The translations under genes and the position numbers were made by a program. Shown piece by piece: positions 9,114 through 17,686 of a stretch of 64,000 nt of DNA. The notes below the pieces were generated by a model. The model did not search any database. It had not been told where the DNA came from and saw only the letters and a list, made by a program, of their open reading frames with translations. Where the stretch lies: the NCBI GenBank assembly GCA_022563855.1, contig JADFMN010000003.1, positions 62,001 through 126,000 on the forward strand, in the 5' to 3' direction. The number at the start of each line of letters is the position of its first letter. Positions within the stretch are counted from its first letter, which is position 1. Source of the DNA: Armatimonadota bacterium (GTDB lineage Bacteria; Armatimonadota; Fimbriimonadia; Fimbriimonadales; Fimbriimonadaceae).

Positions 9114-9635
9114 ATGTATAGGACGCTCCGGAAAGTTCACAAGTGGATCGGCGTGTTCGCCTGCCTGTTTCTGATGACAATGGCGTCGACCGGATTCCTG
9201 CTGGCGATCAAGAAGCGTGCGGAGTGGCTCCAGCCCGCAGTGATCGTTGGAGGGCAGATCGACGGGCCTCAACAGGTCATCGGCATGGACGATGTGTTCG
9301 AGGCCGTGCGCGGGGAAGAGGGGTTTGAGTCGTTCGAGGACATCAACCGGATCGACTACCGCCCCGACGACAACGTCTTTAAGGTGCGCAGCGCCGACAG
9401 GCTCCACGAGGTCCAGGTCGACGGCGCGACAGGCGAAGTGCTGAAGAAAGCGCCGCGCAACGACCAGCTCACAGAGAACATCCACGACATGTCGTTCTTC
9501 AGCGATGCGATGCACGATTGGTGGCTGCCTGTCGTCGCCGTCGGGCTGTTCACGCTCGGCCTGACGGGCGTGGTCTTGTTTTTCACGCCGTACGTCCGCC
9601 GCTGGAAGTACCGGCGTAGCCTGCGGGAGGAGTAG
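9114..9635 (+). CDS. PepSY-associated transmembrane protein
   Basis: Membrane protein of the PepSY_TM type (173 aa). One transmembrane helix lies at residues 8-32 after the typical RTLRKVHKWIGVFACLF start. A periplasmic PepSY-like region follows (about 55-118, ending VQVDGATGEVLKKAP), then a second helix (about 138-160). In other bacteria such proteins sit near iron uptake or reductase systems, but none is visible here. It follows the M20 gene closely and is probably in the same transcript. Function unknown. Confidence 0.75.
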   Translation: MYRTLRKVHKWIGVFACLFLMTMASTGFLLAIKKRAEWLQPAVIVGGQIDGPQQVIGMDDVFEAVRGEEGFESFEDINRIDYRPDDNVFKVRSADRLHEVQVDGATGEVLKKAPRNDQLTENIHDMSFFSDAMHDWWLPVVAVGLFTLGLTGVVLFFTPYVRRWKYRRSLREE

Positions 9636-9657
9636 TGCTGAGTGGAGAGGGTCGAAA

Positions 9658-9726
9658 TACAGTCCCCTCTCCCTGAGCCTAGGGGGAGGGTTAGGGAGGG
9701 GGTTCGGACAAGCACAGTCCTTTCCG
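9658..9726 (+). repeat. GA-rich palindromic dispersed repeat, copy 1
   Basis: A pyrimidine arm (CCCCTCTCCCTGAG) and a purine arm (GGGGGAGGGTTAGGGAGGG) form a loose hairpin followed by the tail ACAGTCCTTTCC. The same layout recurs at 11701, 13867, 13922 and 30183, always in gaps and in the same orientation. Confidence 0.75.
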
Positions 9727-9782
9727 ATAAAGCGGAATCGGTTTCCTATTTTGCTGAGCGCTACCGTTGATCGACGCTTCCT

Positions 9783-9825
9783 CGGACTAAGAGTCCGAAG
9801 GCCGGGATGCGGACTAAGAGTCCGC
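9783..9825 (+). repeat. paired GGACTAAGAGTCC hairpins
   Basis: Two short perfect hairpins (CGGACT-AAG-AGTCCG) lie 11 bases apart. Positions 9805-9832 match 62886-62913 exactly over 28 bases, so this is a dispersed element. Confidence 0.7.
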
Positions 9826-9948
9826 GCTCCGAACGATCCCGAACAACTCCGAACCAAGCCGAGCGATCTGCTCAAACTTCTTGTTCATTGCAATCGCCTC
9901 ATTACGCCCGGCCAAATAATGCAGCGCCGAGCGACCGTAGCCAAACTG

Positions 9949-10269
9949 CTACCGCACTGACGCCCGCTCTCGAGTGGCGACTGCGGTTGAGTCGCCGCTG
10001 AGTGTTCGGACGAGCCGTCCGGTTGCCGAGAGGTTGAGGTCTCGCACGAGAGTGTGAAACGGCCCGTTCTCATCGACGAACAGCTCGCGGTTCACGGCTT
10101 CGTCTTCGAGGTTGAGAACTGCCACCAACTGGCCGCCCTCAGTGATGAACGAGTCGGAGGACAGGACACCCGGCATATCTGCAATGGACTGGCGGACTTG
10201 CTCTATTTGCGAACGGAACAGCGATGATTTTCCAGCAAGCGGCTCACACGTGATGACGGTGATGTACAT
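9949..10269 (-). CDS. small ABM-like (antibiotic biosynthesis monooxygenase fold) protein
   Basis: A 106-aa protein starting MYITVITCEPLAGK, with the length and beta-alpha pattern of a dimeric alpha-beta barrel ABM protein. GPFHTLVRDL near residue 70 aligns with GPFQQLMAEH in the paralogue at 11223-11513. Both paralogues flank the peroxiredoxin gene on the same strand. The frame opens upstream at 10437, but ATG 10269 follows an AAAGGA ribosome site and matches the paralogue start. Substrate and exact activity unknown. Confidence 0.65.
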   Translation of the reverse strand: MYITVITCEPLAGKSSLFRSQIEQVRQSIADMPGVLSSDSFITEGGQLVAVLNLEDEAVNRELFVDENGPFHTLVRDLNLSATGRLVRTLSGDSTAVATRERASVR

Positions 10270-10482
10270 GGTTTTCCTTTCAAAGGAGGACGCAAAATCT
10301 CTCCAATAAAGTGCAGTATAACGCGGTCTACAGGGGGGCTGATCCCGGGCTTTCTTCCGGTTATCAACACAGTTTTCAACACGCGGTGGCGGAACGTTCA
10401 GGTCGCCGCGCCGAGGGAAAAAAGACAGAGCGCGCAAGATGTCTTGCGCGCTCCGCGATCTTGAGAAGCTTGTGATCGTCGG

Positions 10483-11133
10483 CTAGACAGATGCCGGCGT
10501 CTTGCCAGGCTGCTTCGTCACCCGCAGGTAAGGCTTCTGCTCGTCCCAGCCGTCCGGGAACATGCTTTTGGCGTCGTCGTTGCTCACCGACGGAAGGATG
10601 ATCACGTCCTCGCCCTGCTGCCAATCGACCGGCGTTGCGACCTTGTAACTGTCGGTCAGCTGCAGCGAGTCGACGACCCGCAGGATTTCGTTGAAGTTGC
10701 GGCCCGTCGGCGCCGGGTAGGTCAGCGTCAGCCGCAGCTTCTTGTTCGGGTCGATGATGAACACCGAGCGCACGGTCATCGTGTCGTCCGCGTTCGGGTG
10801 GATCATGCCGTAGAGCGACGCGACCTTGCGGTCTGCGTCAGCCAGGAGAGGGAAGTTGAGCGCGATGCCCTGCGTGTCCTCGATGTCGCCGATCCAGCGC
10901 GCGTGATCCTCGGCGGTGTCGCAGCTCAGGCCGATGACCTTGACGCCGCGCTTCTCGAACTCGCCTTTGAGCTTCGAGACCTGCCCGAGCTCGGTAGTGC
11001 AGACCGGAGTGAAGTCCTTGGGGTGGGAGAAAAGGATCGCCCACGAGCCGTCGATGTAGTGGTGAAAGTTGATCTGACCTTCGGTCGAATCCTGAGTAAA
11101 GTCAGGGACCTGGTCGCCTAGTTGCAATGACAT
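10483..11133 (-). CDS. Prx6-type (1-Cys) peroxiredoxin
   Basis: Peroxide-reducing enzyme of the Prx6 class (216 aa). The peroxidatic cysteine is in FTPVCTTELG (about residue 46), preceded by the conserved SHPKDFTPV. Arginine and downstream motifs (LRLTLTYPAPTGRN) and the long C-terminal arm typical of Prx6 are present. ATG 11133 has a GAGGAAGGA ribosome site. Two small ABM-like genes lie 89 bases upstream and 213 bases downstream on the same strand. This suggests a small oxidative-stress cluster (inference). Confidence 0.92.
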   Translation of the reverse strand: MSLQLGDQVPDFTQDSTEGQINFHHYIDGSWAILFSHPKDFTPVCTTELGQVSKLKGEFEKRGVKVIGLSCDTAEDHARWIGDIEDTQGIALNFPLLADADRKVASLYGMIHPNADDTMTVRSVFIIDPNKKLRLTLTYPAPTGRNFNEILRVVDSLQLTDSYKVATPVDWQQGEDVIILPSVSNDDAKSMFPDGWDEQKPYLRVTKQPGKTPASV

Positions 11134-11222
11134 GTTTCTGTTTCCTTCCTCGTCGAATTATCGCGGTACGTGTGCATAGTATCAGCTACGAGCGCTCTCG
11201 CGGTTCCAGCGGTTCGATTGTC

Positions 11223-11513
11223 CTAGCCGATCTCCTCGCCTCGTTCGGAAGAGACACATTCGCTGACGTCCTCGAGCCGGTGTTCGGCCATCAGCTGCTG
11301 GAACGGCCCGTCCTCAGCGTGAACGAGTCTGTGGTATGTCGGCTCATCGGTGTAGCACACAGTGACCACGACCTGCCGTTGTTTGTTCTTAAACGAGTGT
11401 AAGGACTCGATTCCGGGCATGGACCTCAGCTTCCCACGCACGAGCGCGCTCATCTCTCCGAACTCAGTCTCCTTCCCAGGATGGACCTCCCATCTGGATA
11501 CAACGATGTACAT
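11223..11513 (-). CDS. small ABM-like monooxygenase-fold protein (paralogue)
   Basis: A 96-aa protein beginning MYIVVSRWEVHPGKETEF, a typical ABM-domain first strand, with EDGPFQQLMAEHRL near residue 72. It resembles the 106-aa gene on the other side of the peroxiredoxin. ATG 11513 was chosen over an upstream start at 11579 because it begins the fold. It lies 89 bases upstream of the Prx6 gene. Function inferred only from fold. Confidence 0.65.
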   Translation of the reverse strand: MYIVVSRWEVHPGKETEFGEMSALVRGKLRSMPGIESLHSFKNKQRQVVVTVCYTDEPTYHRLVHAEDGPFQQLMAEHRLEDVSECVSSERGEEIG

Positions 11514-11628
11514 CGTACTGCTCCTGGCCGGAACCCGGCCTGCGCCAAAGCATAGCGGATTTGAGCCAGGATGGGTCAAGCAAGCTCGGCCGAAATGCCT
11601 CTACCGAGGCTTCAACGTCTGCACCCGT

Positions 11629-11656
11629 GCTCCTTCGATCCGCTCAGGATGACGGG
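11629..11656 (-). repeat. CCTGAGCGGATCGAAGGAGC dispersed repeat, single inverted copy
   Basis: Reverse complement of the unit that forms the tandem array at 62274-62500. Confidence 0.65.
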
Positions 11657-11700
11657 TGCAGACCTCACCGCGTGCGGAGTGCTGAACGGCAGGCTAGAGA

Positions 11701-11768
11701 GCAGTTTCCTCTCCTCGCACCTCGGGGGAGGGTTAGGGAGGGGGTCCAAACAGAAACAGTCCTTTCCA
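11701..11768 (+). repeat. GA-rich palindromic dispersed repeat, copy 2
   Basis: Purine arm GGGGGAGGGTTAGGGAGGG and tail ACAGTCCTTTCC are shared with copy 1. Confidence 0.75.
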
Positions 11769-11832
11769 CTTCGGTGCCTCCGAAGCATGCGAGAGGCACC
11801 AAGCGCCAAGAATCGGAGGCAAAGGAATAGGC

Positions 11833-12123
11833 GAAGTCTCTGCCGATCAACTCAAGGAAGCTGTAGAGCGCCTGCACAACTGTCGTGCGGCTCTCCGTGG
11901 CGTAGAGGCGGTCCACGAGACGTTTGAGGGTGAGACCGTCTGGGAGGGCTCCGTTCACGTCTTTGAGGTCACAGGCCACCTAGAGGCAAAAGTCTGTTAC
12001 GCCTGGTCGTCACCGATTGAGGGCGCTGATAGCCGCCAGTTCTATGCAGTGCTGAAAGTACCGCCAATAAATAATCCCGCAGATGCAGTCAGAGCATCTA
12101 TACTAAGTGCAGGAGGGGGATAG
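11833..12123 (+). pseudogene. small conserved-looking reading frame without a start codon
   Basis: An open frame of about 96 codons reads EVSADQLKEAVERLH near its start and KVCYAWSSPIEGADSRQFYA further on, ending in TAG at 12121. It has gene-like composition and a coherent fold pattern, but no ATG, GTG or TTG at its beginning. The GA-rich repeat sits about 65 bases upstream, so the 5' end may have been lost to repeat insertion. It ends 15 bases before the beta-protein-like gene and may once have shared its operon. Could also be a live gene with an unusual start. Confidence 0.5.
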
Positions 12124-12138
12124 CCCCACTAATCAATT

Positions 12139-13188
12139 ATGAGCGACACACTGTATTATCCGATTCTCAAGGGCAAGCAAGGAGAATTCCGCGCCCTTGG
12201 GCTACTCGGTGCAAAAAAGCTCCAAATCACTCCGGTGATTGAGCTTGTACCCGTACCGTTCGACTACGCCGAAAACAAGCCTAAGAAGTCCCTGGCTGAC
12301 CATGTTGCTGCAGTCCCTAAACAGGTCGTAAAGGGCTGGGGCAACGGTGAGGCCTGGATAGACCCGCATGACCTCGCGAAGGATGCTGGGGCCGCGTTGG
12401 CCCAGTGTCTGACAGAGGGGCGGGCCTTGAATGCAGCTTTTGTACCCGTCATCCGAGTCGAGTCAACCGCGCCCGTTATCCAAGCGGCTAAGAACGGAGT
12501 AACGACCGACGGACGCGGCATCGTCCTGCGAGTTACTAGCAAGCACTTGACGGACTGGGCCGTAACCGGTCCGAAGCTTACAAAGATGCTTGAAGATGTG
12601 GGAGCCTCACGCAAGGACGCTCACTTGATCCTTGACTTTGGCCCGATTGGTTCGGACGTGACTGTTCTGGCGATGGCTGCCGTTTCGATAGTGCGGTCTG
12701 TACCAACGCCGAAGGCATGGAAGTCTTTGGCGGTTGCCTCAGGTGCTTTCCCTAAGGACCTGGCAGCCGTGAAGCGACTCACTATAGCCCGTCTGCCACG
12801 ACTCGACTATGATCTCTGGTCGCGCATTATAATGTCAGGCGATCTGCCGCGCCGACCGATATTCGCAGATTATGCGGTCGGCCATCCTGAGTGGACGGAG
12901 CGCGACTTTCGTATGCTCACGATGAGCGGGAGTATCCGGTACACCGGCGGCAAAGACTGGGTTATCGTCAAGGGTACGAGCGTCAAGAAGGACAAATGGG
13001 TACAGATGCGGCAGCGATCCAAGGATTTGATGGCTCAACCCGAGTTCAGCAAGCTTTCCTGGGGCGACACGTTCATTGAGAACTGTGCGAACAACACGGG
13101 CAACACTGGAAACGCCACGACATGGCGTCAGGTCGGAACGGTTCGGCACATCGTCAAGACTCTGAAGCAGACCGCCAGCCATCCCTGA
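12139..13188 (+). CDS. beta-protein family (T4 beta-like / sce7725-type) protein
   Basis: A 349-aa protein starting with the family-like phrase YYPILKGKQGEF and later ITPVIELVP, RVESTAP, HLILDFGPI and RRPIFADYAVGHPEW. These features resemble the phage T4 beta-protein family, often found beside sce7726-family genes (recalled, not searched). No membrane segment or known catalytic motif is visible. ATG 12139 follows a purine-rich GGAGGGGG. Its 3' end overlaps the convergent sce7726-like gene by 35 bases. Biochemical role unknown. Confidence 0.6.
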   Translation: MSDTLYYPILKGKQGEFRALGLLGAKKLQITPVIELVPVPFDYAENKPKKSLADHVAAVPKQVVKGWGNGEAWIDPHDLAKDAGAALAQCLTEGRALNAAFVPVIRVESTAPVIQAAKNGVTTDGRGIVLRVTSKHLTDWAVTGPKLTKMLEDVGASRKDAHLILDFGPIGSDVTVLAMAAVSIVRSVPTPKAWKSLAVASGAFPKDLAAVKRLTIARLPRLDYDLWSRIIMSGDLPRRPIFADYAVGHPEWTERDFRMLTMSGSIRYTGGKDWVIVKGTSVKKDKWVQMRQRSKDLMAQPEFSKLSWGDTFIENCANNTGNTGNATTWRQVGTVRHIVKTLKQTASHP

Positions 13189-13723
13189 CCGCCAGCTTAT
13201 GCCTGACGGCGGCTGATAGTTCGTCCCAACTTAGGGAGTCGGCCAGCTTGCGCCAGAGATACGGTCTCGGGCGACTCGACAGGCCCTGTTGGAGCCCATG
13301 CTCCACCAACAGGTCCCAAGCCTCGTCACGCCAGAGCAATTGGGCGAACGAGTATGGATCGAGTGCCGGGTTCGGTTTAGAGGGGCGGACGTCGTTTAGA
13401 GTCAAACCGCATTGCGACGGACTTGCAACCATGACTCCCCACCAATCAGGCACACGCCGCATGACTTCGTCAAGATGGCTGGGGCCTACCACGATTGTCA
13501 TGCTATCGAGTGTACGTCCGTAAACTCGAATCTGACCCTCTAGCCTCTGTAGAGTATCGCGCTCGCTCTTGATCTCGTAGCCGTTCAGGGCTCCATTTAT
13601 CACTACCATGTCCACTCGCGCCTCCCCTTGGCAGAGGCCGAGTTCGTCCAGGATCAGGGCGTCGTCCGTATACTCCTGCTCCAAGAATCTTCGTAATTCA
13701 GCGCGGATGTCCCTATCGCGCAT
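13154..13723 (-). CDS. sce7726 family protein
   Basis: A 189-aa protein with RDRDIRAELRRFLEQ at the start and EARVDMVVINGALNGYEIKS around residues 33-52. The D-x15-ExK layout in that stretch, with the basic IKSE context, looks like a PD-(D/E)xK nuclease core, so it may be nuclease-like (inference). It overlaps the 3' end of the beta-protein-like gene tail to tail, which would give antisense 3' ends. The recurring pairing of these two families suggests one functional unit, possibly defensive. Confidence 0.65.
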   Translation of the reverse strand: MRDRDIRAELRRFLEQEYTDDALILDELGLCQGEARVDMVVINGALNGYEIKSERDTLQRLEGQIRVYGRTLDSMTIVVGPSHLDEVMRRVPDWWGVMVASPSQCGLTLNDVRPSKPNPALDPYSFAQLLWRDEAWDLLVEHGLQQGLSSRPRPYLWRKLADSLSWDELSAAVRHKLAVRDGWRSASES

Positions 13724-13866
13724 CGCTTATACCTCTGGACGGGCAATGGGGCAAGAACGATCTTCCGAATCTGTTGAACCGTGATGAGCCATGCCTTGCC
13801 ATTCGTTGTCTCATGTGGCCCCGCCGGGAGCCTAGGGTACCTGTCAAAGTCAAATTAGGACACTAC

Positions 13867-13919
13867 CGGGAGAGGGCTAGGGTGAGGGTGAGGGGTTAAA
13901 CAATGAAAGTCCTTTCCGC
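13867..13919 (+). repeat. GA-rich palindromic dispersed repeat, variant copy 3
   Basis: GGGAGAGGGCTAGGGTGAGGG-like arm ending in AAAGTCCTTTCC; a shorter variant directly before copy 4. Confidence 0.65.
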
Positions 13920-13921
13920 TT

Positions 13922-13993
13922 TTATCCCCTCCCTTGCGCCGAAGGCGTGGCGGAGGGTCAGGGAGGGGGTCCAAGCAGAAACAGTCCTTTCCG
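13922..13993 (+). repeat. GA-rich palindromic dispersed repeat, copy 4
   Basis: CCCCTCCC arm, GCGCCGAAGGCGT central hairpin, GGAGGGTCAGGGAGGGGG arm and ACAGTCCTTTCC tail. It lies immediately 3' of miaB. Confidence 0.75.
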
Positions 13994-14008
13994 CAAATCC
14001 CTCGGAGG

Positions 14009-15400
14009 TCAGACGACCTCGGCCGAAACGCCCCAGCGATGCCCGTCTACAACCCTTACGGGCACCGTCTCGCCCTTCAGCTTCTGCGCATCGCCCTTGA
14101 AGTGCGCCATGCGGAAGCAGGGCGTGTAGCCCTGCAGCATCTCGGGGTTTTTCCGCGAACGGCCTTCGACTAGCACCTTCAGCTCTCGACCGACCAACTC
14201 GCGGTTGCGCTCGCCTCCGATCGCGTTCTGCACCTCGATAAGCTTCTGTAGTCGCGCTCTGCTAGCCTCCGCTGGCACCTGCTCCATGTCGGCGGCTGGC
14301 GTGCCCGGCCGGGGCGAATACCGGAACATGTAGGCGCCGTCGAACCGGATCTTGCGCATCATGTCCAGCGTGCCCTCGAACTCCTCCTCCGTCTCGCCTG
14401 GGAAGCCGACGATGATGTCGGTCGTCAGCCCGATGTGCGGAACGGTTGACCGCAGTTCGTCCACGATATCCAGGAACGACTCGACGGTGTACAGCCGCTT
14501 CATGCGCTTGAGCAGGTCGTTGTTGCCCGCTTGCAGAGGCATGTGGCAGTGCTCCATCACCTCCGGCACGTCGCGGATCACCTCGATAAGATCGGTCTTG
14601 AAATCGCGCGGATACGGAGACGTGTACCGAATGCGTTCGATCCCAGGAACCCCGGCAACGAGCTGCAGCAGCTTGCTGAAAGGCACGCGCCCCTCGGCTA
14701 GGTTCTTGCCGTAAGAGTTCACGGTCTGCCCGAGCAGCGTGACCTCTTTCGTGCCGAGTTCGGCGAGCCGACGGATCTCTTGCACGATGTGCTCCGTCGG
14801 TCGCGACCGCTCGCGCCCGCGTGTGGACGGCACGATGCAGAAGGTGCAGAACTTGTCGCATCCGTATTGGATCGGCACGTGCGCTTTCAGTTTGCCGCTC
14901 CGACCGAGGTAGCGCTGAGGGATGTCGGTGACGACTGCGCCCTTGCGAGGCGGCAGCTCCAGGCGCGTTTGAAAGCGGCGGGTCTGCAGAGCGTCTTGGA
15001 CGAGTCCCGGAATCTGCTTGATCTGCGCGGTGCCAACTACGAAGTCCACGTGCGGGTTTCTTCGCCTAATCTCATCTGCACGAATTTGGGCCATGCAGCC
15101 AGCGACTCCGATCACCTGCTTGCGCTGGTTTGTCTCCCGGGGGCGCAACCACCCCAAAAACGAGAACGCCTTCTGCTCCGGCTTGCTGCGGACGCTACAG
15201 GTATTCAAGATGACGACCTGAGCATCGCGCACGGATTGTATAGGTTTAAGGCCAATATCTTGTAGATACAGTGCTATCTGCTCGCTGTCCTCCTCGTTCA
15301 TCTGGCATCCCCAGGTCTGCACGAAAAAGGTGCCGGGAACGACAGATTCACGGCGTTCTACCGGTTTGGAACTGGACTTGATGAAAGCGACGTTGGACAT
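14009..15400 (-). CDS. miaB: tRNA-2-methylthio-N6-dimethylallyladenosine synthase
   Basis: Radical-SAM methylthiotransferase (463 aa) that modifies A37 of tRNAs reading UNN codons. The UPF0004 domain carries three cluster cysteines (TWGCQMNEEDSE, LNTCSVRSK, GVAGCMAQ). The radical-SAM triad is YGCDKFCTFCIVPSTRGRE near residue 180. A C-terminal TRAM domain ends the protein (about 400-463). ATG 15400. It is divergent from the VKOR-DsbA gene, with about 90 bases between starts. The tRNA thiolase gene mnmA lies one gene away, but on the other strand. Confidence 0.96.
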   Translation of the reverse strand: MSNVAFIKSSSKPVERRESVVPGTFFVQTWGCQMNEEDSEQIALYLQDIGLKPIQSVRDAQVVILNTCSVRSKPEQKAFSFLGWLRPRETNQRKQVIGVAGCMAQIRADEIRRRNPHVDFVVGTAQIKQIPGLVQDALQTRRFQTRLELPPRKGAVVTDIPQRYLGRSGKLKAHVPIQYGCDKFCTFCIVPSTRGRERSRPTEHIVQEIRRLAELGTKEVTLLGQTVNSYGKNLAEGRVPFSKLLQLVAGVPGIERIRYTSPYPRDFKTDLIEVIRDVPEVMEHCHMPLQAGNNDLLKRMKRLYTVESFLDIVDELRSTVPHIGLTTDIIVGFPGETEEEFEGTLDMMRKIRFDGAYMFRYSPRPGTPAADMEQVPAEASRARLQKLIEVQNAIGGERNRELVGRELKVLVEGRSRKNPEMLQGYTPCFRMAHFKGDAQKLKGETVPVRVVDGHRWGVSAEVV

Positions 15401-15478
15401 AGCAGCGAGCGACCTTTCGCCGCAGATAGGATACCTTTGGAGGTGGCCCGGTGCCTTGAAGCCCAGGGCGCGGGCCCG

Positions 15479-15484
15479 TATACT
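15479..15484 (+). promoter_or_regulatory. -10 box TATACT of the VKOR-DsbA gene, leaderless spacing
   Basis: TATACT ends six bases before the GTG at 15491. Confidence 0.6.
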
Positions 15485-15490
15485 TACGCT

Positions 15491-16612
15491 GTGACAACAA
15501 TTTGGATCAATCGAGCGATCGTTGCACTTTCGGCCGTCGGGATCGCGATAGCCGCGTCGCTGTCATATTTCATCTTGAACGACCTGCTGATTCCGTGCAG
15601 CGGAAAGCTCGGCTGCCAATGGGTCCAAATGCATCCGTCGAGCCATGTCGGCGACATTCCCGTCGCATTCATCGGATTGGCCGGCTACGTGTTTCTGTTC
15701 GCTCTCGCAGTCGCGCGTACGCTCGTCGGCGAGCGCAAGTACCGCATCCTGACTATGGTAGGCGCGATCAGTGCATTTGCCGGTCTCGCGTTTAGCGGCT
15801 ACCTCATGTACATGTCGTTCGCCGTGATCGGACAAACGTGCGAGTGGTGCGTCTCGTCGTTCGGAACGATCATGCTGATCGCGATTCTTCACGCTGCGCT
15901 GTTGCAGTACGGCACAGCCAAGAAGCAAGATCAGCCAATCGGCTCAATGGTAGCCGCCGGAGCGATCATGTTGTCCTTAGGATTTGTGGCGTACAAGGCC
16001 GATCAGACCACCCGGTCGGCAGACCTCATCATGGGTATGGTAGATACGGGCATCAGCCTTGAGGAAGCCTTGCCCGATTCGAGCAAGATCCGGGGCGATG
16101 CGAACGCCAAGATCACGATGTTGGAGTTCGCGGATATGAACTGTCCCGCGTGTCGCAGGGCGTACCCGCTTGTCAAGAAGATCGTAGACGCCGGTGGAGT
16201 GAGATTGGCTTATCGACACCTGCTGCTGCCGGGGCACGAAACGAGCCTCGATGCAGCGGTCATCTCGGAGTATGCGGCGACACAAGGGAAGTTTTGGGAG
16301 TTCCTTGATTTGGTCTTTGCTCCGGAGAACACACTGCGCGTGAGGTCGCGAGCGGGGCTGTTGCAGATAGGCGCACAGACCGGCCTGGACAAATCTGAAT
16401 TGCGCAAGATCTTCAGCGGGGAGGGCGATGAGGAACTCTGGGGGGCAGTTGTGGACGACATGGCAATGGCGGAAAAGAGAATGACAGTCCCTGTTACGCC
16501 GACGTTCATCATCTTTGTCGATGGCAAAGAGCCCTTGGCCATTGGCGCTCACAAGCTTGAGAAGACGCTGGATTCGGCGCCTTACAAAGCTCTTCGAGAC
16601 GCAGGACGATGA
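15491..16612 (+). CDS. VKOR-DsbA fusion (disulfide-bond forming membrane protein)
   Basis: Oxidative protein-folding enzyme (373 aa) joining a vitamin K epoxide reductase domain to a DsbA-like thioredoxin domain, so quinone reduction and thiol oxidation sit in one chain. The VKOR part has about five transmembrane helices, loop cysteines in PCSGKLGC and the active site TCEWC. The second domain has NCPACRRAYP and the cis-proline VPVTPTF. GTG 15491 was chosen because TATACT lies six bases upstream; the frame is open to a TTG at 15437. mnmA overlaps its stop (ATGA). Confidence 0.9.
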   Translation: MTTIWINRAIVALSAVGIAIAASLSYFILNDLLIPCSGKLGCQWVQMHPSSHVGDIPVAFIGLAGYVFLFALAVARTLVGERKYRILTMVGAISAFAGLAFSGYLMYMSFAVIGQTCEWCVSSFGTIMLIAILHAALLQYGTAKKQDQPIGSMVAAGAIMLSLGFVAYKADQTTRSADLIMGMVDTGISLEEALPDSSKIRGDANAKITMLEFADMNCPACRRAYPLVKKIVDAGGVRLAYRHLLLPGHETSLDAAVISEYAATQGKFWEFLDLVFAPENTLRVRSRAGLLQIGAQTGLDKSELRKIFSGEGDEELWGAVVDDMAMAEKRMTVPVTPTFIIFVDGKEPLAIGAHKLEKTLDSAPYKALRDAGR

Positions 16613-17685
16613 GGCGCAAGCAAATTGTCTGCATAGCGATGTCGGGAGGGGTAGACAGCTCGGTCGCGGCGGCGTTGCTGAAAGACGAGGGCCACGACGT
16701 CATCGGTGTGACCCTCCAGATTTGGCAGGAGAGCCAGCGCGACCCGCGGCACGCCGGGTGCTGCTCGCTGGGGGCGGTCGACGACGCCCGTCGGGTCGCC
16801 CAGATTCTCGACATTCCGCACTACGTTCTCAACTTTCAGGACGAATTCAGAGAGAGCGTGATCGATGAGTTTGTCAGCGAGTACGCTGCCGGGCGGACGC
16901 CGAATCCATGCGTGACGTGCAACAAGACGGTGAAGTTTGCAGAACTGTTGAAGACCGCCGAGGAGCTTGGGTGCGACCGTCTTGCAACGGGGCATTACGC
17001 GAGAATACGGTTCGACAAAGCCACCGATCGGTATCAGTTGCTGAGGGCGAACGGCTCGCAGAAGGACCAGAGCTACGTCTTGTATATGCTCAGCCAAGAG
17101 CAACTGGCTAAGATCTGGTTCCCTATCGGAGAGCTGGCCGACAAAGCGTCGACGCGGAAGTTGGCGAGAGAGTACGGACTGCCGGTCGCCGACAAGCCCG
17201 ATAGCCAGGAGATCTGTTTTGTCAGCGAAGCCGGGGGGTATCGCGAGTTCCTCGCAAAAAAGATCCCCGACGCGATGAAATCCGGGGAGATGGTGGATCG
17301 GGATGGAAAGGTCTTGGGCAGGCACACCGGGGTCGCCAACTACACCGTCGGACAGCGGAGAGGTCTTGGGATTTCATCGAGCGACCCTTTGTACGTGTTG
17401 GAGATCAGGCCGCAGGCGAATCAGATCGTGGTCGGACCGGACGAGCAGCTGTTGGAGACGGAAGTTCTTTTGGAGGACGTCGTTTGGAGCGGGCTTGACG
17501 AGACTGACCTTCCTACGGCCGTTAGCGCAAAGATTCGGTACAACATGGATGCCAAGGCGGCAACCATCCTTGGCGGCGACGACCCGAGAATCATTTTCGA
17601 CGAACCGGTTCGGGCGGTGACGCCGGGCCAGATCGCGGTAGCCTATCGAGGTGAGGCCGTGGTTGCTGGCGGCACAATTCGGTGA
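16609..17685 (+). CDS. mnmA: tRNA-specific 2-thiouridylase
   Basis: Makes s2U34 in tRNAs for Lys, Glu and Gln (358 aa). The PP-loop is AMSGGVDSSVAAALL at residues 8-22. Catalytic cysteines are in NPCVTCNK (about 102) and SQEICFV (about 203). GHYARI and GQRRGLG are also present. Its ATG overlaps the VKOR-DsbA stop by four bases, and the next small membrane gene starts one base after its own stop. It therefore belongs to a four-gene operon (15491-18264). Confidence 0.96.
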   Translation: MRRKQIVCIAMSGGVDSSVAAALLKDEGHDVIGVTLQIWQESQRDPRHAGCCSLGAVDDARRVAQILDIPHYVLNFQDEFRESVIDEFVSEYAAGRTPNPCVTCNKTVKFAELLKTAEELGCDRLATGHYARIRFDKATDRYQLLRANGSQKDQSYVLYMLSQEQLAKIWFPIGELADKASTRKLAREYGLPVADKPDSQEICFVSEAGGYREFLAKKIPDAMKSGEMVDRDGKVLGRHTGVANYTVGQRRGLGISSSDPLYVLEIRPQANQIVVGPDEQLLETEVLLEDVVWSGLDETDLPTAVSAKIRYNMDAKAATILGGDDPRIIFDEPVRAVTPGQIAVAYRGEAVVAGGTIR

Positions 17686-17686
17686 T

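Larger units (their letters stand above)
9636..9948. other. repeat-filled intergenic gap
   Basis: No gene here. It holds one GA-rich inverted repeat (9658-9726), two short hairpins with the core GGACTAAGAGTCC (9783-9797 and 9809-9825), and CCGAAC-type decamer repeats around 9827-9860 like those at 51535-51580. Confidence 0.7.
11514..11832. other. repeat-filled intergenic gap
   Basis: Holds an inverted copy of the CCTGAGCGGATCGAAGGAGC element (11629-11656) and the second GA-rich palindrome (11701-11768). No supported gene. The overlapping frames here are low-complexity and repeat-derived. Confidence 0.7.

Noticed and set aside
8754-9875. 373-codon minus-strand frame over the M20 and PepSY genes
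   Set aside because: Antisense shadow that also runs through intergenic repeats.
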